Of a stretch of 7,046 nt of DNA, positions 1-6,321 are shown one piece after another. The translations under genes were made by a program, and so were the position numbers. A model generated the notes under the pieces. That model worked only from the letters and a program-made list of their open reading frames with translations, was not told the origin of the DNA and made no database searches. Source of the DNA: Limnohabitans sp. (GTDB lineage Bacteria; Planctomycetota; Phycisphaerae; Phycisphaerales; SM1A02); the NCBI GenBank assembly GCA_030054275.1, contig JASGCF010000174.1, positions 1 through 7,046 of the forward strand. The letters are read 5' to 3'. Each line of letters begins with the position of its first letter. Position 1 is the stretch's first letter.

Positions 1-469
1 CCTCTTCAAGCGCCGACTCCGGAACGAAGACCACGAGTTTGTGCGTGTTGTCGGTGTTGCCGCCCGTGACGTTGATTGGCGGAGCGATCGCGCGGATGTC
101 GTGCGCCGTCGGATCGACCACTTCGACGAGCCAATCGTTGATGCCGCCAGCAACTGCGTCGAGCGCGGTGTGCGGCGAGTAGATCGCGATACCCGCGCGA
201 ACCGCGTCGATCGCAACACGCCCCTGCCACGTTGCGCCGTCGAGGCGTTCGAGCGGTTTGAAGAGGAGCGGGTGGTAGCCGACGATGAGATCGGCGCCGG
301 TCGTGCGTGCCTCGGCGAGGACCGCGGGCGTGACGTCAATCGTAAGAAGCACGCGGCGGATTTCGCGGCCGTCGCCCGCGACGAGCAGCCCCACGCGATC
401 CCACTCTTCCGCGAGTGCGAGCGGAGCGATGGCACCAAGAGCGCGAACGAGCGTGTCCAGTGAAGGCAT
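1..469 (-). CDS. NIF3 / YbgI-family dinuclear metal-centre protein (GTP cyclohydrolase I type 2 homolog), 3' part missing
   Basis: The first 156 residues are present; the gene runs off the left edge with no stop. The family comprises cytosolic proteins with a two-metal site. Some members are annotated as GTP cyclohydrolase type 2, but the physiological role is generally unsettled. The N-terminus reads MPSLDTLVRALGAIAP, then AEEWDRVGLLV (20-30), matching the usual 'AEeWDnvGLlvG' opening. Next come GYHPLLFKPLERLDG (64-78), IYSPHTALDAVAGGINDWL (96-114) and KLVVFVPESALEE (144-156), all in family order. H66, H100 and D104 fall in the metal-ligand motifs. The first His of the common 'HHP' motif is Tyr (Y65), giving YHP..F.P and YSPHTA.DA, which resembles the eukaryotic NIF3L1 version more than E. 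coli YbgI. The ATG at 469 gives the expected N-terminus. The upstream sequence is CT-rich without a Shine-Dalgarno site. The nearest gene ends 210 bp upstream, so it is probably transcribed separately. The family is confident; the biochemical role is not. Confidence 0.92.
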   Translation of the reverse strand, partial: MPSLDTLVRALGAIAPLALAEEWDRVGLLVAGDGREIRRVLLTIDVTPAVLAEARTTGADLIVGYHPLLFKPLERLDGATWQGRVAIDAVRAGIAIYSPHTALDAVAGGINDWLVEVVDPTAHDIRAIAPPINVTGGNTDNTHKLVVFVPESALEE

Positions 470-476
470 GGGAGGG

Positions 477-482
477 AGTGTA
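477..482 (-). promoter_or_regulatory. Putative -10 element just upstream of nif3 (leaderless start)
   Basis: On the minus strand TACACT lies exactly 7 nt before the ATG at 469, followed by CCCTCCC. Transcription normally begins about 7 nt after a -10 hexamer, so the transcript would start at or next to the A of the ATG. That would explain the absence of a Shine-Dalgarno site. No convincing -35 box is visible at 16-18 bp. This is a motif-and-distance inference only. Confidence 0.3.
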
Positions 483-525
483 CGGAGGAGGGTTGAGAAA
501 GACCGCCTCGCCGTACGAGGTGTAG

Positions 526-533
526 GAGGCCTC
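526..533. promoter_or_regulatory. 8-bp palindrome GAGGCCTC upstream of nif3
   Basis: A perfect 8-bp palindrome about 57 bp upstream of the nif3 ATG. The same octamer occurs once more that I can find in the window, in the other gene-start region (6322-6329, upstream of the adaptor gene). It could be a shared operator half or core, or simply a chance GC-rich palindrome. No flanking symmetry extends it. Confidence 0.2.
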
Positions 534-578
534 TCCCGTAGAACTCGCCCACCGATGGACCACGACCTCTCCGCGATC

Positions 579-626
579 CGCTCCACCGGCCGCTCCGTCG
601 GCCACTCCTTCGGTCGCTCCGTCGGC
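579..626. repeat. 12-bp tandem repeat, about four units
   Basis: Four consecutive 12-bp units are visible: CGCTCCACCGGC (579-590), CGCTCCGTCGGC (591-602), CACTCCTTCGGT (603-614) and CGCTCCGTCGGC (615-626). The second pair reads as a 24-bp near-duplicate of the first: 587-610 and 611-634 share the first 20 bases except for one change. A degenerate fifth unit may precede it (567-578). The unit length is a multiple of three, and on the minus strand it would read as a loose four-residue repeat (VADG/ATEG/VADG/AAGG). No gene supports that frame. Confidence 0.75.
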
Positions 627-663
627 CACTGGAGGATCGTGCCACCCGCTGCCCCATGACCGG

Positions 664-678
664 CGGCGCACTGCGCCG
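664..678. other. GC-rich inverted repeat immediately after the ROK stop codon
   Basis: CGGCGC-ACT-GCGCCG forms a 6-bp perfect stem with a 3-nt loop, starting 1 nt after the stop codon of the ROK C-terminal half. Its position suits an mRNA 3'-end hairpin for the efflux/ROK transcript. On the minus strand no U-tract follows, so it does not meet the definition of an intrinsic terminator. A role in 3' protection or Rho-dependent ending is only a guess. Confidence 0.25.
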
Positions 679-679
679 T

Positions 680-1144
680 TCACACCACCAGCATCGCCGC
701 GCCGAGCATGCCCGCGTCATCGCCAAGCGTGCTCGCGAGGATGTCGGTCTTCCGCAGCACCGACGGGAACACCGCGCGATCGAAACTGCGCCGGACCTTC
801 GAGACATACGCCTCGCCGAGCGCTTCGGTCACGCCGCCGCCAAGGACGACGCAGTCAATCGACAGCATCGTGACGACATTCGCAATCGCGATGCCGAGAA
901 ACTCAGCACTTCGATCCACAACCTTGCGCGCGAGTTCATCTTCCCGCTCGTAGGCGCGCGCGATCGTCGACGAGCCGAGCGCCGCATCGATCCCGCGATC
1001 GCCGCCCTTCTCCCCTTTCTCGCCGTCCTTGTCACCAAGTTTCTCCGCGATCAACTTGTGAAGGATCGACTCGGGATGCATCGGAAGCAGTCGACGAATC
1101 GCGTTCACGATTCCCGTGCGCGAGCAAATATCTTCAACGGTCAT
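680..1144 (-). CDS. ROK-family kinase/regulator, C-terminal half (separate frame)
   Basis: A 154-residue frame with the C-terminal half of a ROK (repressor, ORF, kinase) protein. It starts MTVEDICSRTGIVNAIRRL, followed by a helical stretch and LGIAIANVVTMLSIDCVVLGGG (83-104, the conserved hydrophobic strand and GGG of the nucleotide-binding C-lobe). It ends LGDDAGMLGAAMLVV (140-154), the typical ROK ending. Residues 37-51 (LGDKDGEKGEKGGDRG region) form a charged, glycine-rich low-complexity insert. Its ATG at 1144 overlaps the TGA of the N-terminal half (ATGA, 1141-1144), and no Shine-Dalgarno site precedes it. Alone it lacks the DxGGT phosphate motif and catalytic Asp, so it cannot be a kinase by itself. 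It is either the second part of one gene broken by a one-base indel, or a translationally coupled second subunit. The usual Cys-rich zinc motif is not seen in either half. Confidence 0.85.
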   Translation of the reverse strand: MTVEDICSRTGIVNAIRRLLPMHPESILHKLIAEKLGDKDGEKGEKGGDRGIDAALGSSTIARAYEREDELARKVVDRSAEFLGIAIANVVTMLSIDCVVLGGGVTEALGEAYVSKVRRSFDRAVFPSVLRKTDILASTLGDDAGMLGAAMLVV

Positions 1145-1692
1145 GAAGCCAGGCTGTCCGGCTGGAAGAGAATGACGTGCCCGATTTCTCCGGCCGTGTG
1201 TCGCGGACCGCGCCAGAGACCGCCGCCGAGCACGAGCCCTGCTCCAACGCCCGTCCCAACCCAAACCGCGAGGACGTTTGTGCGCCCGCGCGCTGCGCCA
1301 AGTTGCAGTTCGCCCCACGCGGCAACATTCACGTCGTTATCGAGTGCCACGGGTACGCGCAGCTCCTTCGCGAGCATCTCGCGGAGCGGCACGTTCTCCC
1401 TGCCGAGATTGCCTGCCTTGATCACGAGGCCCTTCTCGAAGTCGACCGCACTCGGCGCACCGACTCCCACGGCGAAGAGTTTCTCACGCGGCACGCGGCC
1501 ATCATCGAGCGCACGACCAACACCTTCGCAGAGTCGACGAATCACTTCGTCGCGCCCTTCGTGTGCTTTCGTCTTGCGCTTCGCGCGACCGACAACTTTG
1601 CCCTCGGCGTTCACGACGCCGATTTGCATGTTGGTTCCACCGAGGTCGACACCGACCACGACCATGTCCTTGGGAATGCCTGCGATCCTCAT
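1141..1692 (-). CDS. ROK-family kinase/regulator, N-terminal half (frame ends early)
   Basis: 183 residues covering the N-lobe of a ROK protein, the family of glucokinases, other sugar kinases and NagC-type repressors. Visible motifs are VVVGVDLGGTNMQIGVV (11-27; DxGGT phosphate-binding loop), VGVGAPSAVDFEKG (75-88), VPVALDNDVNVAAWGE (113-128, with D120 as the expected catalytic base), VWVGTGVGAGLVLGG (143-157) and AGEIGHVILF (167-176). There is no N-terminal helix-turn-helix, so a kinase is more likely than a repressor. The frame then stops after QPDSLAS at TGA 1141-1143, where homologs continue. The continuation is found in the frame starting at 1144. The ATG at 1692 was chosen because GAGGA sits 4 nt upstream and the preceding gene ends 7 nt before. 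A start at 1761 would overlap that gene by 62 bp, and the Met at 1665 has its AAGGA too close. The substrate (glucose or another sugar) cannot be told. Confidence 0.88.
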   Translation of the reverse strand: MRIAGIPKDMVVVGVDLGGTNMQIGVVNAEGKVVGRAKRKTKAHEGRDEVIRRLCEGVGRALDDGRVPREKLFAVGVGAPSAVDFEKGLVIKAGNLGRENVPLREMLAKELRVPVALDNDVNVAAWGELQLGAARGRTNVLAVWVGTGVGAGLVLGGGLWRGPRHTAGEIGHVILFQPDSLAS

Positions 1693-1702
1693 GCGATCCT
1701 CA
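1681..1702. repeat. 11-bp perfect tandem duplication at the RND/ROK junction
   Basis: TGCGATCCTCA occurs twice back to back (1681-1691 and 1692-1702), and the next two bases again repeat TG. On the minus strand this gives two ATGAGGATCGC units in a row. The first contains the RND stop (TGA, 1702-1700) and a dead-end ATG at 1703 that opens only four codons. The second contains the ROK start at 1692. The first unit also supplies the GAGGA that serves as ribosome binding site for the second ATG. Confidence 0.9.
1697..1701 (-). promoter_or_regulatory. Ribosome binding site GAGGA for the ROK gene
   Basis: GAGGA overlaps the RND stop codon (TGAGGA) and lies 4 nt before the ATG at 1692. It decides the ROK start over the other in-frame Met codons and suggests coupling of ROK translation to the end of the RND gene. 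Confidence 0.55.
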
Positions 1703-4700
1703 TGGTGCCGAGTGTACTGTCGGCTCGTGAGCGTCATGTTCATCGTGCTTGCCTGCGACACGGTCGCCGTGCCAGAGTCGACGAACGAATCCCAGCACGT
1801 CGTCGATGATCATGAGATTGGCCGGCAGAATGATGAGCGTGAGAATCGTTGCGGAGAGCAGCCCTGCTGCGATCGAAATTCCCATCGGGATCAGGAAGCG
1901 CGCTTGGAACGACTCCTCGAGGAGCAGCGGGAGAATGCCGAAGATCGTCGTACCCGTCGTCAGCAAAATCGGACGAAGCCGCGACGCGCCCGAGTTCAGG
2001 AGCGCCTCTTCATGACTCTCGCCATCGCGCATGCGCTCGTTCGCAAACTCGACCAGAATCAGCGAGTTGTTCACAACGATGCCTGAAAGCGCGACCGTGC
2101 CGATGAGCGAGAGGAACGTGAGTTCATAGCCCATCACCATGTGGCCCCACACAACGCCAATGAGGCCGAACGGAATCGCAATCATCACGGCGAGCGGCTG
2201 CGTGTACGTACCGAAGAGCCACGCGAGCACAACGTAAATCAGTACGAGCGCGGCAGCAAATGCGTACGGCAGCGAACTGAAGGCATCCGCGAGATCTTTT
2301 TGTCGACCCGCTTCGCCAATATCGATTCCAGGCATGTCGCGCTGAATCGCAGCGAGTTCCGGCACAAGCGCGCGCGTGATGTCTTCAGGGATCGTGCCTG
2401 CGCCGCAATCTGCGGTGACGGTGATCGCGCGCTGTCGATCGACGCGCTTCACCGCGGCGTACGCGTTGTCTTCGGTGACATCTGCAACTTCCGCGAGCGG
2501 CACGCGGCCACCTGTTGGCGTCGCGATCCACAAATCCGTCACCGAGTCGATGCGCGCGCGCGAGGATTCATCGAGGCGAACGCGTACATCGATATCTTCG
2601 CGATCGGCCGAATAAGTGTGCGCGTCGAGTCCGAAGAGAATGCCGCGCACTTGCCGCGCGACATCGACGGTGTTTAGTCCCATCGCAGCAGCGCCTTCAC
2701 GAAGTTTCACTTGCAACTCACGCTGCGTGCTGAAGTCGTCGTCGTTGATCGAGTAGACGCCCTCGAAGCGGGCAAGCGCGGTCTTCAATCGATCTGCCGC
2801 CGCGCGCGCAAGGACGGGGTCGTCCGAACGAATCTGGTAGGTGATATCCGCGCCCGCGGGGCCGCCAGAAATCTCAGAGTATGTCACGCTCTCCGCTTCA
2901 TCGACGGAGCCAAGCGCGGCGCGCACTTCATTCATCACCGTGCCCGAATCACGCGAGCGCGTTTCGACGGGATAGAGCTCGACGAAAATCTGCGCGATAT
3001 GCGCGGCGTTGGCGTCAGGTTGCCCCGTTTCAAAGTTCGTACTTTGGCCGAGAATCGAAGAGTAGCCACTGATTTCCGCAGGGCCTTTGAGCGCATCTTC
3101 GAAGCGACGCACCACCGCCGCCGTCGCATCTTGCGTAGAGCCAATCGGCAGACGAATGTCGACGATGACCGTTTCGGTGTCTTCCGCCGGAAGGAACACA
3201 AACGGCAAGCGCCCACCAGCAATCAAACCGAGGCTCGCGATGAGCACGCCAAGCGTGAGGCCCGTGGCGGCGTAGCGATGTCGCACGCAATAGCGCGCAA
3301 AGCGCAGATATGCACGTTGCACTGAGGGAACGAAGTGATCTTCGCGCCAACTCTCAAAGCGGCCCCACGTTCGCGCGAGCCAGTTCGCACGACGTTCGCG
3401 CATACCGTGAATGGCGTGCGCCATGTGCGCGGGAAGAATGACCATCGTCTCGACGACACTCGAGCCAAGCGCGACTGCGGCAACAATCGGCAGCGCGGAC
3501 AAGAGATCGCCCATGCGACCCGCGATGTACGCGAGCGGCAGGAACGCGAGAATGATCGTGGTCGCGTTGGTGACGATCGGCCAGAAGACGCTCTTCGTGC
3601 CTTCGATCGCGGCTTTCTTAGGGTCGCGACCACCTTGGGCACGCTGCATGATGATGTCGGCAACGACGATCGCATCGTCGGCAAGCATGCCGACAACGAT
3701 GAGTAGTCCGAACATCGTGACGAGATTCAGCGTGACGCCAAGCGCCCACATCGTGAGTGCCGTGCATCCGATCGAGACAAAAATGCCCGACATCACCCAC
3801 CACGCGGCGCGGACATTCATGAAGAGGACCATCACGATCAACACGAGCGCGGAGCCCTGCAGCGCATCGTTCGTGAGGAGATCGAGACGACCCTCGATGA
3901 TGCGCGCGAGATCGTTGTGTCCCGCAATCGCGCATGGCAGCGGATTGTTGCGGTTCGCTGCTTCGCCGAGCGTGTAGCCGCGTTCGCGATCAGAACCGTT
4001 GAGAAGTCCGGTGAGTCGGTTCCAAACGCTCGCCGGTTGAAGCGCTTCGCCGTTGCGCGCCGCGACATATCCGCGCACCATTTCTGCGATGCGCACCGCG
4101 TCTTCATCGGGACCTTTGAAAATGACGAGACTCGTCGCGGGCTTACCGTTGTAGCGACGCACAACTTGCTCGTCCGCGAAACTCTCGACGACCTTCGCGA
4201 CATCCCCAACCGCGACAACTTGCCCGCCTGACGTTGCCTTCAGCGGAATCGCGCGAATCGCATCCGCGCGCTCGGCCGCACCGAGTGTGCGTACGCCAAC
4301 GTTCGTGCCGCCTGTGCGCATCGTGCCCGACGGCACTTCCGCCATCCACGCCTGCACGACATCGGCCACTTGCGAGAGTCGCAGTCCGTGCCGCGCGAGC
4401 GCCGTGCGATCGACATCGACGCGAATCTCATACGGCCGCGCGCCGGTGAGAACGAGTGTTCCCATCCCAGGCAGCGTGCGGAGTTCGTCTCCAACTTGCC
4501 GCGCCGCGCGCTTGAGCGCTTCTTCGCCCGCGTCGCCGAACAGCGTGACGATCATCACGGGGAAATTCGGCTTGAGTTCGGTCACGCGGATGCGTTCCGC
4601 GTCGGCGGGCAGATCTTGCAGCGAGTCGATCGCGATACGAATATCTTCGATGCCCTGGTTGATGTCGGCGCCATCATCGAACTCGACGACGATGCCACCG

Positions 4701-4963
4701 CCGCCCTCGACGAGGTTCGACGAAACCTTGCGTGCGCCTTCGACGTCGATGACGACGTCCTCGATCTTGCGCGCCATCGCCTCTTCGACTTCTGCGGGGC
4801 TCGCGCCTGGATAGATGATCGCGATGCGCGCGGCTTCAGGCTCGACCGCCGGGAAGAACTCGCGGCGCATCAAGAGCAGCGCGGCGACTCCTCCAATGAC
4901 GAGGAACCACATCAAAAGACTGCCGAAGACGGGGCGTTTGACGCCAAACGTAATGAAGTCCAT
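1700..4963 (-). CDS. RND-family efflux permease (AcrB-like inner-membrane pump)
   Basis: 1087 residues, a full-length inner-membrane proton-driven exporter of the RND superfamily; relatives work as trimers with a periplasmic adaptor and an outer-membrane channel. TM1 is about 13-31, followed by a first periplasmic domain beginning FFPAVEPEAARI and IIYPGASPAEVEEAM (49-63). TM2-TM6 lie at about 367-510; TM4 carries GMLADDAIVVAD (425-436) with the adjacent proton-relay aspartates D429/D430. TM7 is about 565-585, then the second periplasmic domain, and TM8-TM12 at about 893-1053, including SGIVVNNSLILVEFANE (960-976). AcrB has a Lys in TM10 (K940); the aligned residue here is N965. Many RND pumps outside the classic drug-efflux group share this. 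Residues about 303-345 form an unusual segment between the first periplasmic domain and TM2. The cytoplasmic tail after 1060 is rich in His, Asp and Glu. The start is fixed by GGAGA 6 nt upstream. Drug, lipid or metal export cannot be told from sequence. Confidence 0.96.
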   Translation of the reverse strand: MDFITFGVKRPVFGSLLMWFLVIGGVAALLLMRREFFPAVEPEAARIAIIYPGASPAEVEEAMARKIEDVVIDVEGARKVSSNLVEGGGGIVVEFDDGADINQGIEDIRIAIDSLQDLPADAERIRVTELKPNFPVMIVTLFGDAGEEALKRAARQVGDELRTLPGMGTLVLTGARPYEIRVDVDRTALARHGLRLSQVADVVQAWMAEVPSGTMRTGGTNVGVRTLGAAERADAIRAIPLKATSGGQVVAVGDVAKVVESFADEQVVRRYNGKPATSLVIFKGPDEDAVRIAEMVRGYVAARNGEALQPASVWNRLTGLLNGSDRERGYTLGEAANRNNPLPCAIAGHNDLARIIEGRLDLLTNDALQGSALVLIVMVLFMNVRAAWWVMSGIFVSIGCTALTMWALGVTLNLVTMFGLLIVVGMLADDAIVVADIIMQRAQGGRDPKKAAIEGTKSVFWPIVTNATTIILAFLPLAYIAGRMGDLLSALPIVAAVALGSSVVETMVILPAHMAHAIHGMRERRANWLARTWGRFESWREDHFVPSVQRAYLRFARYCVRHRYAATGLTLGVLIASLGLIAGGRLPFVFLPAEDTETVIVDIRLPIGSTQDATAAVVRRFEDALKGPAEISGYSSILGQSTNFETGQPDANAAHIAQIFVELYPVETRSRDSGTVMNEVRAALGSVDEAESVTYSEISGGPAGADITYQIRSDDPVLARAAADRLKTALARFEGVYSINDDDFSTQRELQVKLREGAAAMGLNTVDVARQVRGILFGLDAHTYSADREDIDVRVRLDESSRARIDSVTDLWIATPTGGRVPLAEVADVTEDNAYAAVKRVDRQRAITVTADCGAGTIPEDITRALVPELAAIQRDMPGIDIGEAGRQKDLADAFSSLPYAFAAALVLIYVVLAWLFGTYTQPLAVMIAIPFGLIGVVWGHMVMGYELTFLSLIGTVALSGIVVNNSLILVEFANERMRDGESHEEALLNSGASRLRPILLTTGTTIFGILPLLLEESFQARFLIPMGISIAAGLLSATILTLIILPANLMIIDDVLGFVRRLWHGDRVAGKHDEHDAHEPTVHSAP

Positions 4964-4969
4964 AGATCG

Positions 4970-4974
4970 TCTCC
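4970..4974 (-). promoter_or_regulatory. Ribosome binding site GGAGA for the RND gene
   Basis: GGAGA lies in the 12-bp gap after the adaptor stop codon (TGA, 4978-4976), with 6 nt between it and the ATG at 4963. The tight spacing supports co-transcription of adaptor and permease. Confidence 0.65.
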
Positions 4975-4975
4975 G

Positions 4976-6301
4976 TCAGGGGGCGTTGGTGTCGGGCTTC
5001 AACCCAACTTCGCCAGTGCGAACGGGAACGACTGGTGCGCCTTCACGAATGCGGCGCGAACCATCAAGCACCACGAGTGCGTCGGTGGGCAACGGTTCTT
5101 TGAGCACGATCCACTCGGTGTCGGGCAGCGTCGGCGCGAGTTGGCCGGAGAACCCGAACTCGACTTCCACAGGCACGCCGCGCGCGAGGCCATCGCGCAC
5201 CACGAGAATGCGCCCACCGCTGATCGCGCGACGAGGAACAAGTGTGCGCGGGCGTTCGTCGCTTGCGGCAACTTCGGCCTCGACGAAGGAACCCGGCGCG
5301 ATCGCGTCGCTGCCCGACGCCTCGGCGTACACCGTCATCGTGCGTGTCGATGCATCATCTTCAGGTGCGATGCGCGCGACACGCGCTTCGACGCTCGTCG
5401 CACCCGCGCGATCGGCGCGCAGCGAAACACGATCGCCAACGCGAATGAACGGACGCGCTTGCGCGGGGAGCAAGATCGGAATCTCGAGTTGGCGTGGATC
5501 AACGATGCGCGCGACGAGCGCGCCAGCGGCGGCCATTTCGCCCGGATCAAGCGGCGCGGTTTGCACGACGCCCGCCATCGGAGCTCGCACCACCGAACGC
5601 TCGAGCGACAGACGCGCGAGGTCGCGCGCTGCCTCTTGCCGCGCTTTTTCAGCGAGCAAAGCCGCACGTTGGAGCGGCAACTTCTGCGACGCGTCGCGTG
5701 CCGCGATCAATGCACGCTCCGAGAGAATCGCAGCGCCGCGTGCACGATCGACTTCGCGCGCGACGGCGGCGTCTTGCGACGCTGCCTTCCGCACGCGCTC
5801 GAGATCGTTCGTTGCCATCTGCGCATCTTCTTCCGCGAGTTCAAGCGCACGACGGAGCGAACTCTCGTCGAGCGCCAACATCGAGAGCTGCGCGTCGATC
5901 CCCTTGATCGCTTCTTCCGAAATGTTGAGTTGCCGACGGAAGTCGCTCTCATCGAGCGTCACGAGCGGCTCGCCCGCTTCGACTGTCGCGCCCTCGCGGT
6001 AATTCGGATGCGCGGTGGCAACCGTCGCGGAAACCCGCGCGGGCACGTCCGCTGCATCAAGCGCGCGCGCTTGCCCGAACGCGCGGAATCGCCGACCAAC
6101 CGCCTGCGTGATGGGCTCGGAGACGACAAGCCGCAGCCGACCGGTTTGCGAAGGATCGCTCGCCGGCGGTTGCGGGCGCGTGTTGTAAAGCCACGCATAG
6201 ATACCGACACCGATACCGACGAACGTCAGTGCAAGCGCGACCCGCAGAAAGAACGCGAGAACTCGAGCAATGGGACGGGGCGTGCTGGCGGACGAAGTCA
6301 T
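4976..6301 (-). CDS. Periplasmic adaptor (membrane fusion protein, HlyD/AcrA type) of an RND pump
   Basis: 441 residues. The N-terminus has an inner-membrane anchor (about 13-37, VLAFFLRVALALTFVGIGVG) with no lipobox Cys, so it is anchored by a transmembrane helix. It is followed by a Pro-rich linker, a first lipoyl-like half (VPARVSATVATAHPNYREGA, 86-105; VEAGEPLVTLDESDF, 107-121) and a long Ala/Glu/Arg-rich coiled-coil hairpin (about 122-235). The second lipoyl half is VVRAPMAGVVQTAPLDPGE (237-255), with the family hallmark 'RAP..G.V'. A beta-barrel (about 270-345) and a membrane-proximal domain (about 352-430) complete the usual order. It would bridge the permease encoded 12 bp downstream to an outer-membrane TolC-like channel, which is not in the window. 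The ATG at 6301 directly precedes a plausible N-terminus; the open frame upstream runs back into the divergent gatC and is not coding. No Shine-Dalgarno site precedes the ATG. Confidence 0.95.
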   Translation of the reverse strand: MTSSASTPRPIARVLAFFLRVALALTFVGIGVGIYAWLYNTRPQPPASDPSQTGRLRLVVSEPITQAVGRRFRAFGQARALDAADVPARVSATVATAHPNYREGATVEAGEPLVTLDESDFRRQLNISEEAIKGIDAQLSMLALDESSLRRALELAEEDAQMATNDLERVRKAASQDAAVAREVDRARGAAILSERALIAARDASQKLPLQRAALLAEKARQEAARDLARLSLERSVVRAPMAGVVQTAPLDPGEMAAAGALVARIVDPRQLEIPILLPAQARPFIRVGDRVSLRADRAGATSVEARVARIAPEDDASTRTMTVYAEASGSDAIAPGSFVEAEVAASDERPRTLVPRRAISGGRILVVRDGLARGVPVEVEFGFSGQLAPTLPDTEWIVLKEPLPTDALVVLDGSRRIREGAPVVPVRTGEVGLKPDTNAP

Positions 6302-6311
6302 GAAGGGGAAG

Positions 6312-6317
6312 AGTATA
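6312..6317 (-). promoter_or_regulatory. Putative -10 element upstream of the adaptor gene
   Basis: On the minus strand TATACT (one mismatch to TATAAT) lies 10 nt before the ATG at 6301, separated by CTTCCCCTTC, which has no ribosome binding site. Expected transcription start is 1-5 nt before the ATG, giving a near-leaderless mRNA. TTGGCA is 13 bp upstream, too close for a standard sigma-70 spacer, so the -35 is unclear. Confidence 0.4.
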
Positions 6318-6321
6318 GGTC

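Larger units (their letters stand above)
470..679. other. Gene-free gap between the ROK 3' end and nif3
   Basis: This 210-bp stretch separates the stop of the ROK C-terminal half (680-682) from the nif3 start (469). It holds a 12-bp tandem repeat (about 579-626), an 8-bp palindrome GAGGCCTC (526-533), a -10-like hexamer before nif3, and a short GC-rich inverted repeat (664-678) right after the ROK stop. A minus-strand reading frame (683-336, GTG start) crosses it and overlaps nif3, but it resembles no protein I know and its middle is just the translated repeat. I treat the gap as intergenic. Confidence 0.6.

Noticed and set aside
664..678. Intrinsic terminator after the ROK gene
   Set aside because: The stem is good but short, and no U-tract follows on the minus strand, so I list it only as an inverted repeat.
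336..683. Minus-strand 115-codon frame across the ROK/nif3 gap
   Set aside because: It overlaps the nif3 start out of frame, begins with GTG inside the ROK stop region, has no ribosome binding site and its middle is the translated 12-bp repeat.
1149..1165. Imperfect inverted repeat CCAGGC-TGTCC-GGCTGG near the ROK frame break, considered as a frameshift stimulator
   Set aside because: It has a mismatch, is very small, and no slippery heptamer lies 5-9 nt before it. It does not support programmed frameshifting.
1145..1318. Upstream extension of the ROK C-terminal frame
   Set aside because: This part overlaps the motif-bearing N-terminal half in another frame and is Arg-rich with no ROK similarity. 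The real similarity starts around the Met at 1144.
656..2086. 476-codon plus-strand open frame across the ROK region
   Set aside because: It is antisense to the ROK halves and the RND 3' end. It is Arg-rich with no domain features, as expected for shadow frames in GC-rich DNA.
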